Shown here piece after piece: positions 8,480 to 19,100 of a stretch of DNA of 64,000 bases (positions are counted from its first letter, which is position 1; every line of letters begins with the position of its first letter). The DNA is from Bacteroides sp. GM023 (GTDB taxonomy: Bacteria; Bacteroidota; Bacteroidia; Bacteroidales; Bacteroidaceae): positions 124,001-188,000 of the forward strand of contig NZ_JAAXGE010000014.1 in the NCBI RefSeq assembly GCF_014750685.1. Direction: 5' to 3'. The notes beneath the pieces are model-generated. The model saw only the letters and a program-made list of their open reading frames with translations, was not told the DNA's origin and searched no databases. A program made the translations under genes and the position numbers.

Positions 8480-9412
8480 GTGCACGGATTAGTAATCAAA
8501 AACACAGGTAGCTGGTATCAGGTAAAGACCGATGACGGACAATTTGTTGAATGTAAAATCAAAGGTAATTTCCGACTCAAAGGGATTCGTAGTACCAACC
8601 CGGTAGCGGTGGGCGATCGTGTTCAGATTATACTCAATCAGGAAGGCACGGCTTTTATCAATGAAATAGAAGATAGGAAGAACTACATCGTACGTCGTTC
8701 TTCCAATCTTTCCAAACAATCTCATATTCTTGCTGCCAATCTCGATCAATGTATGCTGGTGGCAACCGTCAACTATCCCGAAACTTCCACTATCTTCATC
8801 GACCGTTTTCTGGCATCGGCAGAAGCCTACCGGGTTCCTGTCAAACTGGTGTTTAACAAGGTGGATGCGTACAACGAAGACGAACTTCGCTATCTGGACG
8901 CACTAATCAATCTATACACACATATCGGATACCCCTGTTTCAAGGTTTCCGCAAAGAATGGTGACGGGGTAGACGAAATCAAAAAGGCTCTGGAAGGTCA
9001 GATTACTTTATTCGCCGGTCATTCGGGAGTAGGAAAATCTACGCTTATCAATGCCATACTGCCGGGAATAGAAACAAAAACCGGTGAAATTTCTTCTTAT
9101 CATAATAAGGGAATGCATACCACCACTTTCTCTGAAATGTTTCCCGTAGACGGAAACGGATATATCATTGATACACCGGGTGTCAAAGGCTTTGGGACAT
9201 TCGATATGGAAGAGGAGGAAATCGGACATTACTTCCCCGAAATATTCAAGATTTCTGCTGACTGCAAATACAATAACTGCACCCATCGTCACGAACCGGG
9301 ATGTGCTGTGCGCAAGGCAGTAGAAGAACATTTAATCAGCGAATCACGCTACACTTCTTATCTGAATATGCTGGAAGATAAAGAGGAAGGCAAATATCGG
9401 TCTGCATACTAA
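8480..9412 (+). CDS. rsgA: Ribosome small-subunit-dependent GTPase A
   Basis: A 310-residue circularly permuted GTPase that acts in 30S subunit maturation. An OB-fold occupies residues ~1-65. The GTPase motifs appear in permuted order: NKVD (G4) near residue 128, then GHSGVGKST (G1) near 180 and DTPGVKGFG (G3) near 230. The C-terminal zinc knuckle CxxxxCxH...C is visible in CKYNNCTHRHEPGC. A GTG at 8480, preceded by an AAGGAGAG ribosome-binding sequence, is the best start because the OB-fold opens directly with HGLVIKNTGSWYQV. It is probably cotranscribed with frr. Confidence 0.96.
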   Translation: MHGLVIKNTGSWYQVKTDDGQFVECKIKGNFRLKGIRSTNPVAVGDRVQIILNQEGTAFINEIEDRKNYIVRRSSNLSKQSHILAANLDQCMLVATVNYPETSTIFIDRFLASAEAYRVPVKLVFNKVDAYNEDELRYLDALINLYTHIGYPCFKVSAKNGDGVDEIKKALEGQITLFAGHSGVGKSTLINAILPGIETKTGEISSYHNKGMHTTTFSEMFPVDGNGYIIDTPGVKGFGTFDMEEEEIGHYFPEIFKISADCKYNNCTHRHEPGCAVRKAVEEHLISESRYTSYLNMLEDKEEGKYRSAY

Positions 9413-9578
9413 TCTTTTTTACTACATATTATCTTTCAATCAAGGAAATATATTCCATGATCGCTTTTCATACCCTATCAAAATGAATTCCTGATATTTT
9501 ACTTTTAGAAGAAAAACCTGAATATTGCTCTACGGTATACTCAAAGAGTAGAAACACTTAGAAAAACATATACAAGTA

Positions 9579-9593
9579 CTAACAGTACTTGGT
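9579..9593. repeat. Left inverted repeat upstream of susC (candidate crossover site)
   Basis: A 15-bp sequence found exactly inverted at 9864-9878 (20 bp with one mismatch when extended). It is part of a local dyad AAGTACT-AAC-AGTACTT. Confidence 0.7.
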
Positions 9594-9863
9594 CATTATT
9601 TCATCGTCTGCTATCAATAAAAAAATGTATAACGTACTATAAGACACAAATAGCTTTACACTTTACATAAATTTGGCGTTTATTCTACTTTTAAATACCA
9701 TAACGGAACAAAAGTATATATTCTTTTTGCAAAAAGCAATAGAAATATGTCTTTTTTTTATGAATTCTGCATTTACACCAAGCCTCAAAGTAAAATATAT
9801 ATACCAATATCCTCCCAAGCAACCAGTTTATTATAAATAAGATTACAAACTCTTCATAACTAT
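9594..9863. promoter_or_regulatory. Candidate invertible promoter segment before susC
   Basis: This 270-bp AT-rich segment lies between the 15-bp inverted repeats, inside a 553-bp gap. On the minus strand it has ATTG (9737-9740), 20 bases, TACTTTTG (9716 to 9709), a good promoter reading away from susC. On the plus strand TAAATTTG (9668-9675) is a perfect -7 box but lacks a -33 element. If the segment inverts, the good promoter would face susC with a leader of roughly 210 bases. Inversion is inferred from architecture only. Confidence 0.45.
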
Positions 9864-9878
9864 ACCAAGTACTGTTAG
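9864..9878. repeat. Right inverted repeat upstream of susC
   Basis: Exact reverse complement of 9579-9593, in the imperfect dyad AAGTACT-GTT-AGGACTT. Confidence 0.7.
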
Positions 9879-9965
9879 GACTTAGTGGATACAAGCAATC
9901 AGACATAAAGTAAAAAAAAAAGTTTAGATAAGCGAACCTGAATGTCAACTAAAAATTTAATTATT

Positions 9966-12900
9966 ATGAAGAAAATCACGAGACAAGTCTCTATGTTTTT
10001 AGTAATAGGTGTATTGGGGCTTCCCGCCACCTTACAAGCTAAAACCGAGATGGAAGTTTCAAGCCCGGAAATGGTGCAAGAGAGAGTATCAGGAACAGTC
10101 ACAGATGCTTCTGGACCCGTAATCGGGGCAACAGTCATGCAAAAAGGTACGACAAACGGTACCATTACCGACATGGATGGTAAGTTCTCCCTGGATGGAG
10201 TAAAAAAAGGAGATGTCATCCAAATTACTTATATCGGATACATCATGCAAGAGATTACTTACACAGGAAAAACAATCCAAGTAAAGTTGGTGGAAGACAG
10301 TAAGAAGCTGGATGAAGTAGTCGTTGTAGGTTATGCTACAGTTAAGAAGGCCAACCTAACAGGTGCCGTTTCTGCCGTAGACAGCAAAGTGTTGGAAGAT
10401 CGCCCGATTATTAACCTCGGACAAGGTTTACAGGGAACGATCCCCAACCTGAATATCACTACCAGCGGACAGCCTGGCAAAGGGTCTACCTACAATGTCC
10501 GCGGCGAAACATCCATCAATGGTGGCAGCCCGCTAGTATTAGTAGATGGAGTAGAAATGGATCCTAATCTGATTAATCCTCAGGACGTTGCCAGCGTATC
10601 TGTATTGAAAGACGCTGCTTCCGCTTCTATCTATGGAGCACGTGCCGCTTATGGCGTAATCTTGATTACTACCAAAACCGGTAAAAAAAATATGCCGACC
10701 CAAGTATCGCTCGATGCTTCCATATCATTCAACAGTCCGACCACACGTCCCAGCTACATGAACTCTATGGAATATGCAAACTGGATGAACGCAGCCAACA
10801 ACTTGACTAACGGTCGTGACCTCTTCAGTCCTGACGAAATGGAACATATCACTGCTTATTTCAATGATCCTGCGAATAATTCTCCGGTATTCGTCACTAA
10901 CGACCCGAACAGTTGGCAATATGGGAACTGCCAGGCAGGCAAGTATGCCTATTGCGGCAACACAGACTGGATGAAAGAAATGTATAAGAAAAGTTATCCA
11001 TTACAGCAATATAATGTGAACATCAGTGGCGGTAGTGATAAAGCCACTTACTATACTTCAGTAGGATATACCGACCAAGGTTCACTGCTGCGTTACGGCG
11101 ACGAAGGATTCCGCAAATTCAACATGGTGAATAACATCAATTACGACATCAACAACTGGCTGAATGTATCTATGAAAACGAGCTACATCCGTACAGAATT
11201 GTCGGGTATTGTGCAAGACGGTGTACATGGTGAAGCCTGGATTGGTAACGATACCCAACCTCTAATGCCCGTAAAACATCCCGACGGCAACTGGGCCGGA
11301 CAGGGGAACTATACTAATTTTGCAGCCGTATTGGACGAAATGGGTTCTCGCAAAACGACTAAAAACGATTTTTGGAATACACTGGCATTAAAATTGACAC
11401 CACTGAAAGGCATGACCATCAATATGGACTATACCTTCAACTATTATGCCGAACATAATAAAAACCACATCAAATCCTTTAATGAATATGGAATAGATGG
11501 GAATTTCCTGCAAGTGTTCCAATATTCCAAACCGAATAGTGTATATGAAGGACAAAACAACGACACTTACAATGCCTTCAACTTCTTCGGCGACTATGAA
11601 CGTACTTTCGGCAAACACTATTTTAAAGTAATGGCAGGTTATAACCAGGAAACCAAGCATACACGCAGTTTATATGCCCAGCGCGAGAACTTAATATCAA
11701 ACGATCTCCCTTCCATGGGTTCAGCCACAGGCGAAAAATATGTCGGTAACTCTGATGATAGTTGGGCAACACGAAGCGGTTTCTTTCGTGTCAACTATAC
11801 ATATGCAGACCGTTACTTACTGGAACTGAACGGACGTTATGACCTTTCTTCTAAATTCCCCAAAGACGACCGTGCCGTATTCAACCCTTCTTTCTCAGTA
11901 GGTTGGAAACTTTCAGAAGAAAGCTGGTTCAAGAATCCGACTAATGGCTTCTTTGACGAATTGAAAATCAGAGGTTCATATGGTAGTCTCGCCAATCAGG
12001 CGCTGGACAATGGTTGGCACTCTTATCTATCCACTTACGGAACCGGAACAATGAGCTATATTATGGGAGGTGCACAGAATCAATATGTATCTCCCGGTGG
12101 TTTGGTAAGTACTTCCATCACTTGGGAAAAAGTTACCCAATGGGACTTAGGTCTTGATTTCGCTATCCTGAATAACCGCCTGCAAGGAACTTTCGACTAT
12201 TACCAACGTTCTACCACAGGTATGCTGGGTGCCGGTAAAGTACTGCCTAGCGTTCTTGGAACAAGTGAACCGGAAGAAAATGCAGCAGACATGGTAACCA
12301 GAGGTTGGGAACTTTCCCTCTCTTGGAATGACAGGCTGGAGAACGGTTTCCACTATAGCGCAAGCTTCAACCTGTCTGATACACAAGCTGAAATCACCAA
12401 GTTCGACAACCCGACGAAATCTCTCTCCAGTTCCTATTATGAAGGTCAGATATTGGGTGACATTTGGGGATATGAATCTGCCTTGTTCCAATCGCAAGCT
12501 GAAATTGACGCAGCTCCTGACCAGTCACAATTAGACGGTGGCATTAAAAAAGTGCCGGGAGATATCAAATTTATTAATTTAAATGGTGATAATGTAGTAG
12601 ATAACGGTGAAAATACGGTAGACAATCCCGGTGATATGAAAATTATCGGCAACAACAAAGCACATTTCCGTTATGGTTTCAATGTCTCGGCTGACTGGAA
12701 AGGGTTCGACATCGGTATCTTCTTCCAAGGTGTAGGCAAACGTGACCTAATGCTACCTGCTACATTCAAATGGCAGTATGGCAGTCAGTGGCAAGTTCCG
12801 GTAGCCACAGCTCAAGACTACTGGCGTGAAGACAATACAAGTGCGTATTACCCTGTTGCACGCTTCAATGGCGGTAAAGCTCTTGGACAAAATCAGACAC

Positions 12901-13130
12901 GCTATTTACTAAATGCTGCCTATCTCCGCTTGAAATCATTATCAGTAGGCTATACCTTGCCGCAAGCATTGACACAACAATGGGGGATTCAGAAATGCCG
13001 TATTTACTTTAGTGGTGAAAATCTGTTGACATTCAAACATACCCCCGAAGGATTCGATCCCGAGTTGGACAATCCATATAAGTATCCGCAGCAGAAATCA
13101 TTGTCCGTTGGTATTAATGTCACATTTTAA
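9966..13130 (+). CDS. SusC/RagA-family TonB-dependent outer-membrane transporter
   Basis: A 1054-residue outer-membrane receptor that imports a ligand delivered by its SusD partner, driven by TonB-ExbBD. The signal peptide starts MKKITRQVSMFLVIGVLG; the ATG at 9942 would add eight residues in front and is less likely. Residues ~40-125 form the carboxypeptidase-regulatory-like domain (VSGTVTDASGPVIGATVMQK), followed by the TonB-box-like DEVVVVGYATVKKANLTG and the plug (STYNVRGETSINGGSPLVLVDG, SVLKDAASASIYGARAAYG). The barrel ends in LSVGINVTF. The SusD gene follows after 11 bases. No glycoside hydrolase or sulfatase is nearby, so the substrate is unknown. Confidence 0.95.
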   Translation: MKKITRQVSMFLVIGVLGLPATLQAKTEMEVSSPEMVQERVSGTVTDASGPVIGATVMQKGTTNGTITDMDGKFSLDGVKKGDVIQITYIGYIMQEITYTGKTIQVKLVEDSKKLDEVVVVGYATVKKANLTGAVSAVDSKVLEDRPIINLGQGLQGTIPNLNITTSGQPGKGSTYNVRGETSINGGSPLVLVDGVEMDPNLINPQDVASVSVLKDAASASIYGARAAYGVILITTKTGKKNMPTQVSLDASISFNSPTTRPSYMNSMEYANWMNAANNLTNGRDLFSPDEMEHITAYFNDPANNSPVFVTNDPNSWQYGNCQAGKYAYCGNTDWMKEMYKKSYPLQQYNVNISGGSDKATYYTSVGYTDQGSLLRYGDEGFRKFNMVNNINYDINNWLNVSMKTSYIRTELSGIVQDGVHGEAWIGNDTQPLMPVKHPDGNWAGQGNYTNFAAVLDEMGSRKTTKNDFWNTLALKLTPLKGMTINMDYTFNYYAEHNKNHIKSFNEYGIDGNFLQVFQYSKPNSVYEGQNNDTYNAFNFFGDYERTFGKHYFKVMAGYNQETKHTRSLYAQRENLISNDLPSMGSATGEKYVGNSDDSWATRSGFFRVNYTYADRYLLELNGRYDLSSKFPKDDRAVFNPSFSVGWKLSEESWFKNPTNGFFDELKIRGSYGSLANQALDNGWHSYLSTYGTGTMSYIMGGAQNQYVSPGGLVSTSITWEKVTQWDLGLDFAILNNRLQGTFDYYQRSTTGMLGAGKVLPSVLGTSEPEENAADMVTRGWELSLSWNDRLENGFHYSASFNLSDTQAEITKFDNPTKSLSSSYYEGQILGDIWGYESALFQSQAEIDAAPDQSQLDGGIKKVPGDIKFINLNGDNVVDNGENTVDNPGDMKIIGNNKAHFRYGFNVSADWKGFDIGIFFQGVGKRDLMLPATFKWQYGSQWQVPVATAQDYWREDNTSAYYPVARFNGGKALGQNQTRYLLNAAYLRLKSLSVGYTLPQALTQQWGIQKCRIYFSGENLLTFKHTPEGFDPELDNPYKYPQQKSLSVGINVTF

Positions 13131-13141
13131 TCTTAAAACTT

Positions 13142-14797
13142 ATGAAACTAAAATATATGATTTATATGACTACAGCCTTGTTGACGACAGGTTGTAATGA
13201 TGCCTTTCTCGAAAGGGCTCCTCAAAGCCTGAACGATCAGACTTTCTGGTCTACTGCAAACGACCTCAAAACATACGCTAATGGTTTTTACGGCCTGATA
13301 CCCGCCGGGGTTAGCAATCTGGATGATACAAACAGCGACACACAAGTTCCAAATAGCATCAACACTTTCTTGTGGGGACAATATACGGTACCTACGGAAG
13401 GGGGAGCGTGGAGTCAGTCCAATTGGTCGACCATACGAAATCTCAACTACTTCATGACCCACTATCAGAATGCACAAGGCACTGAGGCTGAAATCAACAT
13501 ATATGTGGGTGAGATACGTTTTTTCCGTGCCTTGCAATATTTTGACAAAATAAAGACTTTGGGAGATGTGCCTTGGTTGGATAAGGATTTGAACGTAGAC
13601 AGTGAAGAGCTTTATGGTCCGAAGATGGCACGCAATGAAGTTGCCAAAAAAATTATTGAAGACCTCGACTTCGCTATCCAATGGCTTCCGGATGCCGGTA
13701 GTGAAGAAGCGAACCGCTTGAACAAAGACATTGCCCGCCATGTGAAAGCCCGCGTTTGTCTGCACGAAGGTACTTATTACAAATATCATACAGAACTGAA
13801 TTATGCAAGTGAAGCCGATGGCTTGTTACAGCAGGCGGTTGCAGCATCCAATGCTCTTATCGAGCCCGGAAAATATGAAATATATAACACTGGTCATCCC
13901 GAAAGCGACTATCACAACCTTTTCACTATGGATGATAAAAGTAATCTGAAAGAAGCCATTCTTTATATTGATTATATAGAAGACAAACGTATGCACAATA
14001 TGAGTCACGGCACTCTGGAAGCTTATGCCGGATTCTCAAAGGACTTTGTAGACTGTATCTTATATGATGACGGACTGCCTAAAGGAGTAACTACCCAACC
14101 TGCAACTGACAATACCATTGCAGAAGAAATGACAGGACGTGATCCACGTTTCTCCCAACTCATAAAAAATGATGCTTACTTGACAGACGAAGAGAAGGAA
14201 AAAGCAAATTATGATGATAACTATGTGGACAAATTCCACTTGACCGGCTATCACACTATCAAGGGTTATATCCCGAATTTGCCATCAGGTTATTTTGTAG
14301 AATTTACAGACGGTATTGCCTATCGCTATGCAGAAACATTATTAATCAACGCCGAAGCCAAAGCTGAACTTAAAACATTGACACAAGACGATTTAGATAA
14401 GACCATTAATGAATTACGTGACCGCGCAGGAATGCCGCACCTGAAAATGACGGTAGGATTTACAGATCCCAACTGGCCTGACTACGGATACACTCTTTCA
14501 CCCGTATTGCAGGAAATACGCCGTGAACGCCGTGTAGAACTGGCAGGAGAAGGTTTCCGTTTCGATGACTTATGCCGTTGGAAAGCCGGACATTTGCTGG
14601 ACAATGTAATGACATATGTCGGAAAGAAACTATCCAACGGAAAATATGCTATCGTATATCCGAACTATACCAATGATGATCTCTCCTATCAAGAAGGAAA
14701 AAGCCGCAAATGGGATGATAAGATGTATCTTTATCCAATAGCCACAGGTGAATTGCAACGCAACCCCCAATTATTGCCGCAAAACCCGGGATGGTAA
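13142..14797 (+). CDS. SusD/RagB-family surface lipoprotein
   Basis: A 551-residue nutrient-binding lipoprotein that caps the SusC barrel encoded just upstream. The lipobox is LLTTGC with Cys18, followed by NDAFLERAPQ, the usual start of the mature SusD protein. The SusD fold markers are DQTFWSTANDLKTYANGFY, EIRFFRALQYFDKIKTLGDVPW in the TPR-like region, YAETLLINAEAKAE, and the C-terminal QEIRRERRVELAGEGFRFDDLCRWK block. A strong terminator follows at 14863-14890, so susC and susD form a two-gene unit separate from the efflux genes. Confidence 0.95.
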   Translation: MKLKYMIYMTTALLTTGCNDAFLERAPQSLNDQTFWSTANDLKTYANGFYGLIPAGVSNLDDTNSDTQVPNSINTFLWGQYTVPTEGGAWSQSNWSTIRNLNYFMTHYQNAQGTEAEINIYVGEIRFFRALQYFDKIKTLGDVPWLDKDLNVDSEELYGPKMARNEVAKKIIEDLDFAIQWLPDAGSEEANRLNKDIARHVKARVCLHEGTYYKYHTELNYASEADGLLQQAVAASNALIEPGKYEIYNTGHPESDYHNLFTMDDKSNLKEAILYIDYIEDKRMHNMSHGTLEAYAGFSKDFVDCILYDDGLPKGVTTQPATDNTIAEEMTGRDPRFSQLIKNDAYLTDEEKEKANYDDNYVDKFHLTGYHTIKGYIPNLPSGYFVEFTDGIAYRYAETLLINAEAKAELKTLTQDDLDKTINELRDRAGMPHLKMTVGFTDPNWPDYGYTLSPVLQEIRRERRVELAGEGFRFDDLCRWKAGHLLDNVMTYVGKKLSNGKYAIVYPNYTNDDLSYQEGKSRKWDDKMYLYPIATGELQRNPQLLPQNPGW

Positions 14798-14862
14798 TAA
14801 CTTAACACAATACCCCCGATTGTTTTTTAGTTAATAATACGGCGGTAGATTCCTTTTTATCC

Positions 14863-14890
14863 GAGCCCGGCATAGTGCCGGGCTCTTTTT
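14863..14890 (+). terminator. Rho-independent terminator after susD
   Basis: A perfect 10-bp stem GAGCCCGGCA / TGCCGGGCTC with a 3-base loop and five T's directly after. It separates the SusC/SusD unit from the RND efflux operon. Confidence 0.92.
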
Positions 14891-15020
14891 GATATAATCA
14901 ATTTTCATTTCTTTACTTTTATTTGCAGAAAAAACATCTTGGAGATTAAACCATTCCAAGGATAAGAAGTCTAATCTACGAAAAGAATAATTATTCAATA
15001 GCTATATACTATACTAAACC

Positions 15021-16106
15021 ATGAATAAGAAAACTAAATGGGGCATCATTATTCTTGTTGGTGCCGGTATCATTGGTGGAGGAATCTACTCACAATTACC
15101 AAAAGAGAACGACGAACTAGCTGCTGCCGAAAAAGTGATGGGTGGCAATAAGAAAAAGGGAAGGCAGATTTTGAATGTGAACGCTAAAGTCATAAAGCCA
15201 CAATCCCTGACAGATGAATTTACGACTACAGGTGTGCTTCTACCCGATGAGGAAGTGGATTTGTCTTTCGAGACTTCCGGAAAGATTGTCGAAATCAATT
15301 TTAACGAAGGAACACCGGTGAAAAAAGGTCAGTTGCTTGCCAAAGTGAACGACCGGCAGTTGCAGGCACAATTACAACGTCTCGTTTCGCAGTTGAAGCT
15401 GGCGGAAGATCGTGTGTTTCGCCAAGATGCGTTATTGAAGCGGGATGCTGTCAGTAAGGAAGCCTACGAACAGGTTAAGACGGATTTAGCCACCCTGAAT
15501 GCTGACATAGAGATAATCAAAACCAATATTGAATTGACTGAGCTTCGTGCCCCGTTCGATGGGGTTATCGGACTTCGCCAAGTCAGTGTCGGTACATACG
15601 CCTCCCCTACCACGGTTGTTGCCAAGCTGACTAAAATAGCTCCGTTAAAAGTAGAATTTTCCGTACCGGAACGCTACGCCAAACAGATAAAAAAAGGAAC
15701 TAACCTGAATTTCAGCGTTGAAGGAAACCTGGATGCTTTCGGTGCACAGGTGTATGCCGTAGAATCATCTATTGACCCTAACTTGCACCAGTTTACGGCA
15801 CGTGCGCTCTATCCTAATGTCAATCACATTCTGCTTCCCGGCCGCTATGCAAGTGTATTGCTGAAAAAAGACGAGATTAAGAATGCCATCGCTATCCCGA
15901 CAGAAGCGATTGTACCGGAAATGGGTAAAGATAAAGTCTACCTGTATAAATCAGGAAAAGCCGAACCGGTAGATATTACCACCGGCATCCGCACCGCATC
16001 CGAAGTACAAGTGATAAGAGGATTACACATGGGAGATACCATTATCACTTCGGGAACATTACAGCTCCGCACCGGACTCGCTGTGACACTTGACAACATT
16101 GATTAA
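15021..16106 (+). CDS. RND efflux periplasmic adaptor (AcrA/MexA type)
   Basis: A 361-residue membrane-fusion protein linking the inner-membrane pump to the outer-membrane channel. An N-terminal hydrophobic anchor (residues ~7-24, IIILVGAGIIGGGIY) is followed by a lysine-rich linker, the lipoyl/barrel-sandwich half GKIVEINFNEGTPVKKGQLLAKVND, an alpha-hairpin (residues ~110-165) and the returning half LRAPFDGVIGLRQVSVGTY, then the beta-barrel domain. No lipobox is visible, so it is probably anchored by the N-terminal helix. It is first in a three-gene efflux operon, 12 bases before the pump gene. Confidence 0.93.
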   Translation: MNKKTKWGIIILVGAGIIGGGIYSQLPKENDELAAAEKVMGGNKKKGRQILNVNAKVIKPQSLTDEFTTTGVLLPDEEVDLSFETSGKIVEINFNEGTPVKKGQLLAKVNDRQLQAQLQRLVSQLKLAEDRVFRQDALLKRDAVSKEAYEQVKTDLATLNADIEIIKTNIELTELRAPFDGVIGLRQVSVGTYASPTTVVAKLTKIAPLKVEFSVPERYAKQIKKGTNLNFSVEGNLDAFGAQVYAVESSIDPNLHQFTARALYPNVNHILLPGRYASVLLKKDEIKNAIAIPTEAIVPEMGKDKVYLYKSGKAEPVDITTGIRTASEVQVIRGLHMGDTIITSGTLQLRTGLAVTLDNID

Positions 16107-16118
16107 TATCAGCGCCTC

Positions 16119-19100
16119 ATGAATATATCCGAATTAAGCATACGCCGCCCGGTATTAGCTACCGTACTGACAATCATTATCCTACTCTTCGGATTCATCG
16201 GATACAACTATTTGGGTGTCCGCGAATATCCATCAGTGGATAATCCGATTATTTCCGTCAGCTGCTCCTATCCGGGAGCCAATGCCGACGTTATCGAGAA
16301 TCAGATTACCGAACCGTTGGAACAGAATATCAATGGTATTCCGGGTATCCGCTCTTTGTCCAGTGTCAGCCAACAGGGACAAAGCCGTATCACGGTAGAA
16401 TTTGAATTGTCCGTCGACCTGGAAACGGCTGCCAATGACGTGCGTGATAAGGTTTCGCGTGCACAACGTTATTTGCCGCGCGACTGTGACCCGCCTACCG
16501 TATCGAAAGCTGACGCAGATGCCATGCCTATCTTGATGGTTGCCCTTCAGAGTGACAAACGCTCTCTATTGGAATTGAGTGAAATCGCCGATCTGACTGT
16601 CAAGGAACAGTTACAGACCATTTCCGACGTTAGTAGCGTATCCATCTGGGGAGAGAAACGTTTCTCCATGCGTCTTTGGCTAGACCCTGTAAAGATGGCA
16701 GGTTACGGAATTACTCCTATTGACGTTAAAAATGCAGTAGATAATGAGAATGTGGAACTTCCTTCAGGTAGTATCGAAGGAAACACAACCGAACTTACGA
16801 TTCGTACCTTAGGATTGATGCATACCGCAGATGAATTCAACGATCTGATTATCAAGGAAGCGAATAACCGTATCGTACGTTTCAGTGATATCGGGCGTGC
16901 CGAACTGGGTCCTGCCGATATCAAAAGCTACATGAAGATGAACGGTGTGCCGATGGTGGGTGTGGTAGTCATCCCGCAACCGGGAGCCAACCATATCGAA
17001 ATTGCAAACGCTGTATATCAGCGCATGGAGCAAATGAAGAAAGACTTGCCGGAAGATGTACATTATAACTATGGTTTTGATAATACCAAGTTTATCCGTG
17101 CGTCTATCAATGAGGTGAAGTCTACTGTATATGAAGCATTTATACTCGTTATCATCATCATTTTCCTTTTCCTTCGCGACTGGCGTGTCACATTGGTACC
17201 TTGTATTGTAATTCCTGTCTCCCTAATCGGTGCGTTCTTTGTCATGTACCTGGCAGGGTTCTCTATCAATGTACTTTCGATGCTTGCCATCGTATTGTCC
17301 GTGGGGCTAGTGGTGGATGACGCTATCGTAATGACGGAGAATATCTATATCCGTATAGAAAAAGGAATGAGTCCGAAAGAAGCGGGAATAGAAGGAGCTA
17401 AAGAAATTTTCTTTGCCGTAATCTCAACGACTATCACATTGGTTGCCGTATTCTTCCCTATTGTCTTTATGGATGGAATGACGGGACGACTTTTCCGGGA
17501 ATTCAGTATCGTAATCTCCGGATCGGTTATCATTTCTTCGTTTGCCGCACTGACTTTCACACCGATGCTGGCAACAAAGCTGCTTATAAAACGGGAAAAA
17601 CAAAGTTGGTTCTATGCGAAAACAGAGCCTTTCTTTGAGGGGATGAACCGGATGTACAGCCGTTCGCTGGCTGCTTTCCTACGTAAACGATGGATTGCAC
17701 TTCCCTTCACGCTCATCACAATGTGTCTTATCGGTATTCTTTGGAATGTGGTTCCAGCGGAAATGGCTCCGCTTGAAGACCGTTCGCAAATCAGTATTAG
17801 CACACGTGGCGCGGAAGGGGTGACTTATGAGTATATCCGGGATTACACCGAGGATATCAATCAGCTTGTAGATTCCATTCTTCCTGATGCAGAAGCTGTT
17901 ACCGCCCGTGTATCCAGTGGTAGCGGAAATGTGCGTATCACATTAAAAGATATGCAAGACCGTAACTATACACAGATGGAGGTTGCCGAGAAAATCTCAA
18001 AAGCTGTACAGAAAAAGACAATGGCACGCTCGTTCGTACAACAGCAATCTTCTTTCGGCGGACGCCGTGGAAGTATGCCTGTCCAATATGTACTTCAGGC
18101 CACTAACCTAGAAAAACTAGAAGAGGTATTACCCCAATTTATGGCTAAGGTGTACGAGAATCCGGTCTTCCAAATGGCGGACGTTGACTTGAAGTTCAGT
18201 AAACCGGAAGCCCGTATTCAGATTAACCGTGACAAGGCCAGTATCATGGGAGTAAGTACCAAGAACATTGCTCAAACCTTGCAATACGGATTGAGCGGAC
18301 AGCGTATGGGATATTTCTACATGAACGGCAAACAATATGAAATCCTTGGTGAAATCAATCGCCAGCAGAGAAATAAACCGGCTGACCTGAAAGCTATTTA
18401 TATCCGTAGCAATAACGGGGATATGATACAATTGGATAACCTTATTGAGCTAGAAAGTGGTATTGCACCTCCCAAATTGTATCGTTACAACCGTTTTGTA
18501 TCGGCAACTATTTCAGCAGGATTGGCTGATGGGAAAACAATCGGGCAAGGGTTGGATGAAATGGATAAGATAGCGAAGGAAACACTGGATGATACATTCC
18601 GTACCGCTCTCTCGGGTGACTCCAAGGAATACCGGGAAAGTTCTTCCAGCTTGATGTTTGCCTTTATCTTGGCTATTCTTCTGATTTATCTGATTTTGGC
18701 AGCACAATTCGAAAGTTTCAAAGACCCGCTGATTATCATGTTGACAGTGCCACTGGCTATTGCCGGAGCGTTGGTATTCATGTATTTCACTGATATCACA
18801 ATGAATATCTTTAGTCAGATTGGTATTATCATGCTGATTGGTCTGGTAGCGAAGAACGGTATTTTGATTGTAGAATTTGCCAATCAGAAACAGGAAGCCG
18901 GAGAGGACAAGATGAGTGCCATCAAAGATGCCGCACTGCAACGTCTCCGACCGATTCTGATGACAAGTGCTTCTACGGTTTTGGGACTTATCCCACTGGC
19001 ATTTGCTACCGGAGAAGGTTGTAATCAACGTATCGCCATGGGTACGGCAGTAGTGGGTGGTATGGTAGTATCCACATTGCTCACCATGTATATTGTACCG

